Source: Methanococcoides alaskense (GTDB lineage: Archaea; Halobacteriota; Methanosarcinia; Methanosarcinales; Methanosarcinaceae). Taken from it: a stretch of 64,000 bases of DNA. The stretch lies in contig NZ_JAVDQI010000003.1 in NCBI RefSeq assembly GCF_031454185.1, positions 1 through 64,000 on the forward strand. The letters are read 5' to 3'. Below the pieces are notes generated by a model. It was given only the letters and a program-made list of their open reading frames with translations. It searched no databases and was not told where the DNA came from. Made by a program: the position numbers and the translations under genes. Each line of letters starts with the position of its first letter. Position 1 is the stretch's first letter. This document shows, piece by piece, positions 34,452 to 42,469 of the stretch.

Positions 34452-35150
34452 TCAATCTGTCTTTTGCGGGAAAAACTGTTTACATATCGAATCAAGAAGG
34501 ACCTTTTTGCCGACTTTACCTTTTTTGCGACATGTTCCCCCGGAATTGAACTTACAGGTTTGACAACAATAGATACGGTTTGCAAGCCTGTCACGAACGA
34601 TCTTTTCATTAAGATCGGTCTCACCCAGCCCACGATGATATTTGTAGTCGTTCCACCCGGAATAATATAACTGACTTGCTAAGGTCGCTATCGCCGGAGG
34701 ATCCCATTCCCCATAAGGAGCACCTATATCCGAGGCTTTAGGAGTAGTATGCGGCAGGACCGCCGAAGGAGTGCTGTTTAGAAGGTCGAGTATTTCTTCC
34801 TTTAATTCCAGGAAAATTTCTTCATCCGGCTTTTTTGCCAGTGCCCTGTTGATGTACGTCTTTGCACCTTCCAGATTACCAAGTCGCTTAAGGCATACTG
34901 CAATATTGTAGTATATAGGAGAAGGTTTTGTTACTACCCCAAGATCAAGTATGATCTCATAATATCTGATAGCTTCCCGAAACTCACCTTTCTGTTGCAA
35001 CAACAGGCCCATGTTGTTCGATGCGCGGATATTCTTAGGTTGTATTTGCAGAGCCATCTTGAAATAATGTTCTTTCCGTTCAACATCCTTTTCAGATCTG
35101 CCGGAGGAAATGTACCTCTCGACAGCACTATTTACATCATCTTTTGCCAT
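34452..35150 (-). CDS. TPR protein with C-terminal cysteine cluster
   Basis: Residues about 20-125 form three tetratricopeptide repeats (HYFKMALQIQPKNIRASNNMGLLLQ; EAIRYYEIILDLG; NIAVCLKRLGNLEGAKTYINRALAKKP). A linker leads to a C-terminal domain with YCCQTCKFNSGGTCRKKG and a final cysteine (SICKQFFP), which could bind zinc or an iron-sulfur cluster. The TPR part should bind a partner protein. I know no named family for the whole. It starts nine bases after a membrane-protein gene, so the two are probably one unit. Confidence 0.65.
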   Translation of the reverse strand: MAKDDVNSAVERYISSGRSEKDVERKEHYFKMALQIQPKNIRASNNMGLLLQQKGEFREAIRYYEIILDLGVVTKPSPIYYNIAVCLKRLGNLEGAKTYINRALAKKPDEEIFLELKEEILDLLNSTPSAVLPHTTPKASDIGAPYGEWDPPAIATLASQLYYSGWNDYKYHRGLGETDLNEKIVRDRLANRIYCCQTCKFNSGGTCRKKGKVGKKVLLDSICKQFFPQKTD

Positions 35151-35159
35151 GAAATATCC

Positions 35160-35792
35160 TCAGATCCCTCTTTTTCTCTGCACATACCAACCCACGAACG
35201 GTGGGATCCAGCATAGATTTGCCACAATGGTCTCAAGGGCAGTAAATGTTTGGGTAGTTGGGCTGAAACCATATATGCGCAATAATAAAAGACCAAAAGG
35301 CACGATGACTATTATTGCCAGACTTGCGACCATCACCGGATGATGCATATATCTATTGAACGCTCCAAACCAAGTACCTTCTTTTCTTCTCAAAAAGAAC
35401 ATCCCGGAAATATTTGCCCCCATCTGGTCACTAAGTGCATAGAAGTATGGAATGTAGAAGCCCTCAACACCATATACGTTGACACCTGCAAGTCGGCTGC
35501 CCAGATCAATGATCCAGGGCACTGCCAACCCAAATAGCTTGCCCCACCCGTATGCTTCCGCCATTGTACTCGCACCACCAAGAAAGTGTTGGCGAATTGA
35601 ATAGATACCTTCCAGTATGCTTTCACCTTCACCTGACAAGGTCCTGACCAGCCATTGCCCGATAGGACTTCTCTGATAACCCTGCATATCAAGAAAAATA
35701 CCTGCAATAAGACCCAATACATATCCAGGAATAGTATACCTTATCAGCTCTTCAAAACCCTCACTTTCAGGAAGTTCGCCCTCATCGCCCAT
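35160..35792 (-). CDS. Conserved-looking membrane protein, unknown function
   Basis: The 210-residue protein has about four hydrophobic segments (YTIPGYVLGLIAGIFL; LFGLAVPWIIDLGSRLAG; VMVASLAIIVIVPFGLLLL; IVANLCWIPPFVGWYV) and an acidic start (MGDEGELPESEG). It has no motif that I recognise. The C-terminus is basic (QRKRGI), so it probably faces the cytoplasm. The tight link to the TPR protein hints at a membrane complex. Confidence 0.6.
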   Translation of the reverse strand: MGDEGELPESEGFEELIRYTIPGYVLGLIAGIFLDMQGYQRSPIGQWLVRTLSGEGESILEGIYSIRQHFLGGASTMAEAYGWGKLFGLAVPWIIDLGSRLAGVNVYGVEGFYIPYFYALSDQMGANISGMFFLRRKEGTWFGAFNRYMHHPVMVASLAIIVIVPFGLLLLRIYGFSPTTQTFTALETIVANLCWIPPFVGWYVQRKRGI

Positions 35793-36206
35793 ACATATTC
35801 GAGAATGTTGTTTTTGCTAATTATAGTATATGTTCTAGCTCGACTTTGCCATTAAAAATAATATAGTATTAAATAAAAAGGAGAGGGACATATTTCGCAA
35901 AAATGAGACATTAAGATAGGAATTGCCAAAATACTCTGCGGGCATATCAGAAAATTATATTGGATCGAACATGAGATTTGTAGATGTGTTGAGTGAGCTC
36001 GGATATATCTCAAAGAAGCTCGAGCAAAAGGATATCTTCGACCTTCGTTTTGTTAAAGAACTGCAACTTTGAATTCATTTTTATTTTTTTAAAAAAAGGT
36101 GAAAGACCTGTCAACTTTAACAGAAGGCAGGGAAATATGCCCATAATAGAGAGGTAATAACTCCGCACCCATATATCGAATGCAGAGTTATCCCATCTCA
36201 ATAAAT
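35793..36206. other. Gap with one weak small frame and an imperfect hairpin
   Basis: A 33-codon plus-strand frame lies at 35971-36072. On the minus strand, GATAACTC and GAGTTAT near 36146-36196 can pair and may end the cysN transcript. Nothing else is supported. Confidence 0.35.
35971..36072 (+). CDS. Doubtful 33-residue frame
   Basis: The frame reads MRFVDVLSELGYISKKLEQ and ends KELQL; it could be one amphipathic helix-rich peptide. Its codons look gene-like (CTC, CTT, ATC), but the ribosome site is poor (TTGGATCGAAC). It may be a real micro-gene, the remnant of a longer gene, or chance. Confidence 0.2.
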   Translation: MRFVDVLSELGYISKKLEQKDIFDLRFVKELQL

Positions 36207-37751
36207 TCAGCTGCTCAAATGATCAGAGCACAAAACCACAGACACACCTGATCTTGTAACGATCTTGCACATATCCTCAATTGTGTCGGAATATTGCTCA
36301 CTGTCAACCGGGATTCCCTTGCAAAGGGTTTCAAGCAGCAGATCATCATCCACGTAGATACAATGCGTACCCTGCATGGAAAGGCGGTCATAATTGGCCT
36401 GTGCTTCTTCCCTTTTGCCTCCCGGATACCTTATAACCTTCGCCTTTACAGCTTTGCATGCTTTGTCAGGAGATACCTGATTGTATTTCGAAATCATACC
36501 CGCAGCAGCAGTCTGATTGGTGTGGGGATCAATTACAATAAATGAACCCGTGATCTTGTTCTCAGAATAAATGTCGGCAAATATCGGGGTCTTTAACTCA
36601 ACCTTAACTTTTCCGATCTCATTTAAGCTCAAGAACTCCGAAGGTTTCATGCTGATGTCTTCAGGATCAAACTCATGAAGTACTTCTGAGAAATTCCCTT
36701 TCACCGTGCTGGTAGTATGCTTGATCAAATAATCCTTCCCTATTTCCATGGGAGCACTATCCATCCATACTACATTTGCCTCCAGACTTCCGGCAATTGC
36801 AGGAAGGTCATCAACCTTCGCGATCATATCACCACGGCTTATGTCAATGTCATCCTCAAGGCAAAGGGTTACTGCCATAGGAGCAAAAGCATAATCAAGG
36901 TCCCCGTCATACGTGACGATCCTTGAAATTGTACTCGTTTTTCCCGAAGGAAGAACTCTTACCTTATCCCCTTTGTGTATAACACCTGAAGCTATTGTGC
37001 CACAATAACCTCTGAAATCATCGCCCCCCCAGTTAACATACTGGACTGGGAACCGGAAATCGGTCAGGTTGCGACCACCGGATACATTTACGTTCTCCAG
37101 GTAATCAAGCAGTGTCGATCCCTGGAACCAGGGCATATTGGCGCTTCGTTCAATGACATTGTCACCTTTGAGGGCACTTATGGGTATGTAATAGATCGAT
37201 TCTCCCGACAATGTATCAGAAAAAGCATTATACTCGCTTACAATATTGTCATACACTTCTTCGGAATAATCAACAAGGTCCATTTTATTGACTGCAACTA
37301 CAAAGTTCCGGATGCCAAGAAGAGATGAGATAAACGAGTGCCGTTTTGTCTGTGTTACAACTCCGTTCCGCGCATCAATAAGGATCAGGGCAAGCGATGC
37401 ATTTGATGCACCTGTAGCCATATTTCTTGTATATTGCTCATGCCCGGGGGTATCGGTAATAATAAATCGCCTTTTTGGAGTCGAAAAGAACCTGTATGCG
37501 ACATCAATTGTAATTCCCTGCTCCCTTTCTGATTTAAGGCCATCAGTTACCAGAGAATAATCAATATCCTGGTTCCTATGGGCTTTCGAGAATATCTTGA
37601 TTTGATCCAGTTGATCCTCGAATATTGATTTTGAATCGTATAATAATCTCCCAATAAGGGTTGATTTACCATCATCCACACTTCCTGCAGTGGCAAACCT
37701 CAATAGATCAATATTCTGATTTTTTTCAACTAAAGAGTCAGAACCCTTCAA
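36207..37751 (-). CDS. cysN: Sulfate adenylyltransferase GTPase subunit
   Basis: CysN hydrolyses GTP to drive formation of APS from sulfate and ATP by CysD. The GTPase motifs are GSVDDGKSTLIGRLL (G1), DTPGHEQY (G3) and NKMD (G4), followed by EF-Tu-like beta-barrels. At 514 residues it is slightly longer than bacterial CysN and carries no fused APS kinase domain (CysC). The TTG start overlaps the cysD stop and follows GGAGGGATACTT, a strong ribosome site. It is the last gene of the unit. Confidence 0.94.
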   Translation of the reverse strand: MKGSDSLVEKNQNIDLLRFATAGSVDDGKSTLIGRLLYDSKSIFEDQLDQIKIFSKAHRNQDIDYSLVTDGLKSEREQGITIDVAYRFFSTPKRRFIITDTPGHEQYTRNMATGASNASLALILIDARNGVVTQTKRHSFISSLLGIRNFVVAVNKMDLVDYSEEVYDNIVSEYNAFSDTLSGESIYYIPISALKGDNVIERSANMPWFQGSTLLDYLENVNVSGGRNLTDFRFPVQYVNWGGDDFRGYCGTIASGVIHKGDKVRVLPSGKTSTISRIVTYDGDLDYAFAPMAVTLCLEDDIDISRGDMIAKVDDLPAIAGSLEANVVWMDSAPMEIGKDYLIKHTTSTVKGNFSEVLHEFDPEDISMKPSEFLSLNEIGKVKVELKTPIFADIYSENKITGSFIVIDPHTNQTAAAGMISKYNQVSPDKACKAVKAKVIRYPGGKREEAQANYDRLSMQGTHCIYVDDDLLLETLCKGIPVDSEQYSDTIEDMCKIVTRSGVSVVLCSDHLSS

Positions 37752-38656
37752 AAGTATCCCTCCTTCTTCTTTTGCTCCATGGAGCTATCCTGATCGTGAT
37801 CGATTATTCTTGTAATACGCTCGGAATGGCGGGCAACCATCATCTCCTCAATGATCTTCGGCAAAGTATCTGCCTCTGACCTTACTGCACCCGTACAATA
37901 ATGGCACCCCAGTGTCCTGAAGCGGCACATGACTTCCTTGGTCTCTTCCTCGTGTTCATCCGTATAAACTGGAATTAGCTGGCCATGCTTCTCAATAACC
38001 GGTCTTTTCTTTGCGAAGTAAAGAGGAACGATCTCAATTTTTTCATGGTAAATATATGTCCAGATATCAAGTTCGGTCCAGTTTGAAAGCGGAAATACCC
38101 TAATGGATTCCCCGGAATCTATCTTTGAATTAAAGAGGTTCCAAAGCTCAGGTTTCTGGTCCTTCGGATTCCACTGGCCATGCTTGTCACGGAATGAATA
38201 AATTCTTTCCTTTGCCCTTGATTTCTCTTCGTCTCTCCGGGCCCCTCCAAACGCTGCATCATAGCCGCCTTCCTTTAATGCGTCAAGGAGTGCTTTCGTC
38301 TTAAGCTCAGCACAACATTTGACCGTTCCAACTGAAAGGGGATTTATCCCTTTCTTAAGAGCTTCTTCGTTGCTGTGAACTTTCAGGTCAAGATTGTTCT
38401 TCTTTGTGTAGTAATCCCTGAATTCATACATTTCAGGAAACTTGTATCCGGTATCAACATGCAATAAAGGGAAAGGTACTTTTTTTGGGTAAAAGGCCTT
38501 GATCGCAAGATGGGCCATCACAGACGAGTCCTTGCCTACCGAATACAACATCACTGGATTTTCAAATTCTGCAGCGACTTCTCTGATAATGCCTATGCTT
38601 TCCGCTTCAAGTGTCTTTAAATTTGAAAGCCGATAAGATTCTTCCGTAATGGTCAT
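37748..38656 (-). CDS. cysD: Sulfate adenylyltransferase catalytic subunit
   Basis: CysD makes APS from ATP and sulfate. The PP-loop is YSVGKDSSVMAHLA (about residues 39-52). GGARRDEEKSRAKER, FPLSNWTELDIWTYI and GCHYCTGAVRSEADT are typical CysD blocks. The 302-residue length is standard. GTGGAGGATCAAAT precedes the ATG, and its start overlaps the cysH stop. Confidence 0.95.
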   Translation of the reverse strand: MTITEESYRLSNLKTLEAESIGIIREVAAEFENPVMLYSVGKDSSVMAHLAIKAFYPKKVPFPLLHVDTGYKFPEMYEFRDYYTKKNNLDLKVHSNEEALKKGINPLSVGTVKCCAELKTKALLDALKEGGYDAAFGGARRDEEKSRAKERIYSFRDKHGQWNPKDQKPELWNLFNSKIDSGESIRVFPLSNWTELDIWTYIYHEKIEIVPLYFAKKRPVIEKHGQLIPVYTDEHEEETKEVMCRFRTLGCHYCTGAVRSEADTLPKIIEEMMVARHSERITRIIDHDQDSSMEQKKKEGYF

Positions 38657-39402
38657 ATTTGATCCTCCACTAATTTATTTCCTGAATGAAGTCCACATTC
38701 TTTCTTGGTTGCTTCTTCCCACCACCAGCGTCCTTCACGTTCATGCTGACCTGGTAGAACCGGCCTGGTACATGGTTCACAGCCAATACTGACATATCCC
38801 TTCTCATGGAGTTCATTGTACGGGACATCGTTTTCCCTTATGTAATCCCATACCTGCTTAGAGGTCCAGTTTGCCAGAGGATTAAACTTCACAAGTGTGC
38901 CATCTCCGAACGCTGAATCAACTTCGACCACAGGGATAGATGCACGTGTGTTAGGGCTCTGGTCCTTACGCTGACCTGTGATCCATGCAGTTTTCGTGCT
39001 AAGGGAGCGCCTTAATGGATCAACTTTCCTGGCCCCACAGCATTCTTTGTGCCCATCCTCATAGAACGAGAACAAACCTTTATTGAGAACCAGTTCTTCG
39101 GTTTTTTCCCTGTTTGCAAAGAAGATCTCCATAGGGATGTTGTATTTGTCCCGGACCACATCGAAGAACTTGTAAGTTTCAGGATGCAGACGGCCTGTAT
39201 CAAGGCAGAAAACATTTACATCTGCTTTGATCTTGGATGCCATATCAATAAGGACAACATCTTCAGCACCACTGAATGCAATAGAGATACCATTGTCAAA
39301 CCTCTTCAAAGCATACTCAAGAATTTCCTGGGGCGAACTGTCTTTGTAGCCTTCAGCCAACTGTTCGATTTCTTTTATTAATTCCGGCTTTGGTTCTGGC
39401 AT
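38653..39402 (-). CDS. cysH: Adenylyl-sulfate (APS) reductase, assimilatory type
   Basis: The enzyme reduces APS to sulfite. Beside the PP-loop-like AFSGAEDVVL it has the paired cysteines KECCGARK and GCEPCTRP that hold a 4Fe-4S cluster in APS-type reductases and are missing in PAPS-only enzymes. The catalytic cysteine is in the C-terminal ECGLH. WITGQRKDQSPNTRA binds the nucleotide. APS use fits the absence of an APS kinase gene nearby. At 249 residues it is complete. Confidence 0.92.
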   Translation of the reverse strand: MPEPKPELIKEIEQLAEGYKDSSPQEILEYALKRFDNGISIAFSGAEDVVLIDMASKIKADVNVFCLDTGRLHPETYKFFDVVRDKYNIPMEIFFANREKTEELVLNKGLFSFYEDGHKECCGARKVDPLRRSLSTKTAWITGQRKDQSPNTRASIPVVEVDSAFGDGTLVKFNPLANWTSKQVWDYIRENDVPYNELHEKGYVSIGCEPCTRPVLPGQHEREGRWWWEEATKKECGLHSGNKLVEDQI

Positions 39403-39475
39403 AGTTCCATTTCCCGATCATTTTGATCAAATGTTTGTTAATATTATAATCATCAAAGCTCAAACGAAATAAGTT

Positions 39476-39506
39476 CCAGATAACAGCTAATAAACTGTTG
39501 ATCTGG
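39476..39506 (-). promoter_or_regulatory. Hairpin between the sulfite reductase and cysH genes
   Basis: CCAGATAACAG and CTGTTGATCTGG pair over 11 bases with one bulge around CTAATAAA. There is no strong T-run after it, so it may be a partial terminator or a processing site that sets the ratio of sulfite reductase to cysHDN message. Confidence 0.45.
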
Positions 39507-39516
39507 AAGACTCAAT

Positions 39517-40377
39517 TCATTCCAGCACAAAGGTCTTGAAATCTTCAAAACCCACACGCAGGATAGTATCTCCGAAACGCTCTCCTGAATTTGCTTCCTT
39601 TTTGAAGAACTCCACTGATCTCTCGATTATCCCGAACAGGGTATTCTCATCTACCAGTTCGGTCAGTTTGACAGCAAGTCTTGGCTGTTTTCCAACCTTG
39701 CCACCAACGTAGATAGTGTACCCTTCCCTTGATCTAATCCATGCGTCCGTAGGGCATATCAAGAGACACTGTCCACACAGGATACATTTATCCCTGTCAT
39801 AATACAGGGCTTCATCCTCGACCCTGATCGCATCTACGGGACATCCTGTTTGACAGAGACCACAATAGGTACATTTATCCTCTACCCATTTTGGCTCAAG
39901 CCCTCCCATTACACCAAGGTCGTTCTCCTGTGCCTTCATACATGATGCCGGACAGCCAGTAACTGCGAATTTGAACTTGCCGGGAAGTTCCATGGCAAAG
40001 TACTTCTCATCGATCTTCTTTGCAATGTCCTGTGCATCGATCAGCCCACGTGGACATATGAGATTGCCCTGACAGGCAACCACTCCACGAACTCTCGGAC
40101 CACAGGTACCTTGATGTACATCTCTTTCCTGAAGCTCATCAAGAAGATCCTCTGTGTCATCAAAGGGAACATATGAGATCTCAAGCCCCTGGCGTGAAGT
40201 TATGTGAACCTCACCCTTGCCATACTTATCAGAAGCATCTGCAAGTGCACGAAGCTGATCAGAAGTTAGCTGACCCCCCACAACACGAAGTCGCATTGAG
40301 AAAAGGTCTTCTTTTTGCTTCTGGCGAAGAAAACCGCCTCGTTTGAGTCTGTCATAGTTAATCGTCTTTTCACCCAT
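39517..40377 (-). CDS. Compact siroheme sulfite reductase-like protein
   Basis: The 286-residue protein has the siroheme-4Fe-4S ligands as C-x5-C (CQGNLIC) and C-x3-C (CPASC). Two inserted ferredoxin sites follow (CTYCGLCQTGCP and CILCGQCLLICP). It resembles the small Dsr-like proteins and AsrC-type sulfite reductases. It lacks the F420H2 dehydrogenase half of methanogen Fsr, so electrons probably arrive by ferredoxin. Heading the cysHDN genes on the same strand, it most likely reduces sulfite to sulfide for assimilation. Nitrite reduction is a less likely alternative. Confidence 0.82.
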   Translation of the reverse strand: MGEKTINYDRLKRGGFLRQKQKEDLFSMRLRVVGGQLTSDQLRALADASDKYGKGEVHITSRQGLEISYVPFDDTEDLLDELQERDVHQGTCGPRVRGVVACQGNLICPRGLIDAQDIAKKIDEKYFAMELPGKFKFAVTGCPASCMKAQENDLGVMGGLEPKWVEDKCTYCGLCQTGCPVDAIRVEDEALYYDRDKCILCGQCLLICPTDAWIRSREGYTIYVGGKVGKQPRLAVKLTELVDENTLFGIIERSVEFFKKEANSGERFGDTILRVGFEDFKTFVLE

Positions 40378-40394
40378 GTATTATCACCCTAACT

Positions 40395-40556
40395 TCCACA
40401 GATCGAGATATATATGTATATAAAAAGGCAAAAGTTGCACTCTTATTAGTAGTAATTTTAGCCCCATTACCCACTGCTATATAACAAATTCACTTTCATT
40501 TGCTATATACTTAATTCAAGTCCAATATCGAAAATAAGCATATATAAGTAAACTGA
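40395..40556. promoter_or_regulatory. Divergent promoter region of the sulfur-assimilation genes
   Basis: On the minus strand TTTTTATATACATATATAT (about 40409-40427) is a strong TATA candidate for the sulfite reductase gene. On the plus strand AAGCATATATAAGTAAAC (about 40536-40553) serves the permease. Two direct copies of TGCTATATA at 40475-40483 and 40501-40509, 26 bases apart, lie between them and could bind a shared regulator. Confidence 0.45.
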
Positions 40557-40587
40557 AATGCCAATATAGAAAGGGAGTTACCAATAA

Positions 40588-41550
40588 ATGATCATAGCAC
40601 TGGCTGCAATAGCATCTGCGATCTTCATGGGGATCAACATTGGCGGTAACAATGCAGCAGCAGCTATGGGAGCAGCATATGGTGCAAGGGCTCGTACTAA
40701 AAGACAGGCAGTAATATTAATAGCTGTTTTTTCCCTGCTTGGTGCAATACTTAGCGGCGAGGATGTTATCAGAACGCTCGGTGAGGGAATAGTACCCGGC
40801 AATACGATCACGCTTGTAGCAGCTATTATTGCAACCAGTGCAGCTGCCATCAGCCTTTTCATCGGGAACGTACTGAAGGTTCCGATATCTGCGAGCCAGT
40901 CAGCTGTAGGAGCGATCGTCGGAATTGGTATATTCTACGGGATACTCGATATTCAACTGTTATCAAAGATAGTTGGATGGTGGATAGCTACCCCTGTGCT
41001 TGCATTTGTACTTGCTTACCTTTCCGGGAAATATATTCACCCCAGACTTGTTGTCTGGCTTGTCGAACATGAATCGGAAGCACAGATCAGAAGCACTATT
41101 AAGAAGCTTCTGATAGTATCCGGCTGTTATGTTGCCTATTCAGCAGGTGCAAATAATGCTGCCAATGCAGTTGGACCTCTTGTAGGAGCAGGATTCATGG
41201 AGCCAGGAACAGGAGCTATAGTCGGAGGGCTTGCACTTGGCATTGGCGCGATATTGATAGGCGGTCGTATTCTCGAGACAGTCGGGACGGAGATAGCAGA
41301 GATCTGTACCATTCGTGCAATATTCATTGAGGTCATCGCAGCAATTATTGTGCACAGTGCATCTATTGCAGGCATACCTGTTGCACTGGGTCAGTTGGTA
41401 CCAGCAGCAATTATTGGCATTGGATGTGCTAATAAAGGCTTTGCTACAATGAACAATAAGACAGTAAGACGTATTGTCGTGATGTGGGTCACATCGCCAC
41501 TGTTAGCAGGTCTGCTAGCATATTCGGCCATCAGACTTGTTTATTTATAA
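40588..41550 (+). CDS. PiT-family permease, probable sulfate transporter
   Basis: This protein of about ten helices has the two inverted PiT signature blocks GINIGGNNAAAAMG near the start and AGANNAANAVGPLVGAG in the second half. PiT proteins move phosphate, but the CysP branch moves sulfate. Here it is divergent from and adjacent to a complete sulfate-reduction set, so sulfate is the likely substrate. AAGGGAGTT precedes the ATG. The 320-residue length fits CysP-like members better than long phosphate PiT proteins. Confidence 0.82.
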   Translation: MIIALAAIASAIFMGINIGGNNAAAAMGAAYGARARTKRQAVILIAVFSLLGAILSGEDVIRTLGEGIVPGNTITLVAAIIATSAAAISLFIGNVLKVPISASQSAVGAIVGIGIFYGILDIQLLSKIVGWWIATPVLAFVLAYLSGKYIHPRLVVWLVEHESEAQIRSTIKKLLIVSGCYVAYSAGANNAANAVGPLVGAGFMEPGTGAIVGGLALGIGAILIGGRILETVGTEIAEICTIRAIFIEVIAAIIVHSASIAGIPVALGQLVPAAIIGIGCANKGFATMNNKTVRRIVVMWVTSPLLAGLLAYSAIRLVYL

Positions 41551-41577
41551 AAAAAGAAGAGAAGAATGGATGTAAAG

Positions 41578-41634
41578 ATCCCAGATAAATATCCCATAAT
41601 ATTAGTGAGATGTTCATCTGGGATTTTCTTTTTT
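41578..41634 (+). terminator. Terminator after the permease gene
   Basis: ATCCCAGAT pairs with ATCTGGGAT over nine bases around a 29-base loop and is followed by TTTCTTTTTT. It also covers the 3' end of the decayed minus-strand gene. Confidence 0.7.
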
Positions 41635-41872
41635 AAGTGATTCTTCCGCCTTGTTCATCAGTTCTTTATTATCGTCATAGATCTTCTGTACATTATCTAT
41701 TGCACGTGTCAGACGTTTATTCAGAATTACAAGTTCCCTGTCGGAAAGAAAGATCGTATTCAGGAACATTATCTATCCATAGCTGCCGTGCTTCAATAAG
41801 AGCATCAATAGCTGACTTTGCCCTGTTATTAGTATTTGAACAAAAATAGCCATACCTGTAAAGATATAAGAA
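41614..41872 (-). pseudogene. Decayed short gene with internal frameshift
   Basis: One frame reads GYFCSNTNNRAKSAIDALIEARQLWIDNVPEYDLS without a start codon. After a one-base shift in CTTTCTTT (about 41740-41745) a second frame continues as DRELVILNKRLTRAIDNVQKIYDDNKELMNK to a stop at 41614. Both halves are helical, acidic and charged in the same style, as though once one protein of about 85-90 residues. The gene also lacks a start. The second part alone could be read as a 51-residue frame from ATG at 41769. I do not recognise the family. Confidence 0.5.
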
Positions 41873-41956
41873 CTAAGATACAGGCAAATAAAGACGGATT
41901 TTCCATCCATGCATCATTCAGGATCAACGAAATAAAGCGATTTGGTGTATTTTTCC

Positions 41957-42011
41957 GATATATTTATATAATAGAGAAACACAATCACAATTGTGACTTC
42001 ACAATAGTGAA
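41957..42011 (+). promoter_or_regulatory. Promoter with two palindromic operators for the winged-helix gene
   Basis: GATATATTTATATAAT at 41957-41972 is a strong TATA element. At the predicted start site lies the perfect palindrome TCACAATTGTGA (41985-41996), and one base later TTCACAATAGTGAA (41998-42011), a near copy. Operators over the start site are the usual layout for autorepression in archaea. Confidence 0.65.
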
Positions 42012-42072
42012 CCGTTACAACATCTCAAACCAGATATATTAATAAAATTTACTATACAAAGGAGAAATTACA

Positions 42073-42469
42073 ATGAGGGATCGATTTTGTTGAAAACTAC
42101 AAGGATAGCGTACAGGTAAAGAGAAACATCGAAGAGCCAAATGATAAATATCTGAGGAAGGCGATCGAGGGGCTACCCCCGTCAGCAAAACTTGTCTTCA
42201 AAGTACTGGAATACGGCGGTCTTCTGACACAGAAAGAGATTGCTGAACAAAGTTATCTTCCACCACGTACTATCAGATATGCTTTGGGTCGGTTGAAAGA
42301 TGAGGATTTCCTACAAGAAAGGTTTTACTTCAAGGATGCAAGGCAAAGCCTGTATGGTTTGAAGAATACACCTGACATGTATGAAGAAACAAAGATCCCC
42401 GTAAACTCCGAGATCAACTCTGCCATATTGGGCATAAATTCGGAAAAGTATGAATTATCAGCTGTATGA
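42073..42469 (+). CDS. Winged-helix transcription regulator with apparent frameshift near the start
   Basis: The frame 42077-42469 encodes a MarR/TrmB-like small winged-helix protein: LPPSAKLVFKVLEYGGLLTQKEIAEQSYLPPRTIRYALGRLKDEDFLQERFYFKDARQSLYGL. This helix-turn-helix pattern is common in haloarchaea and Methanosarcinales. It has no canonical start: the frame is closed by TGA at 42074 and offers no ATG, GTG or TTG before the conserved domain. The only ATG with a good ribosome site (AAAGGAGAAATTACA before 42073) is one base out of frame and stops after six codons. Deleting one base after the ATG joins the two. A base error, a recent mutation or a non-canonical start could explain this. Confidence 0.6.

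Noticed and set aside
36010..36201. Minus-strand frame of 63 codons downstream of cysN
   Set aside because: No ribosome site, and it crosses a probable terminator hairpin; composition is AT-driven.
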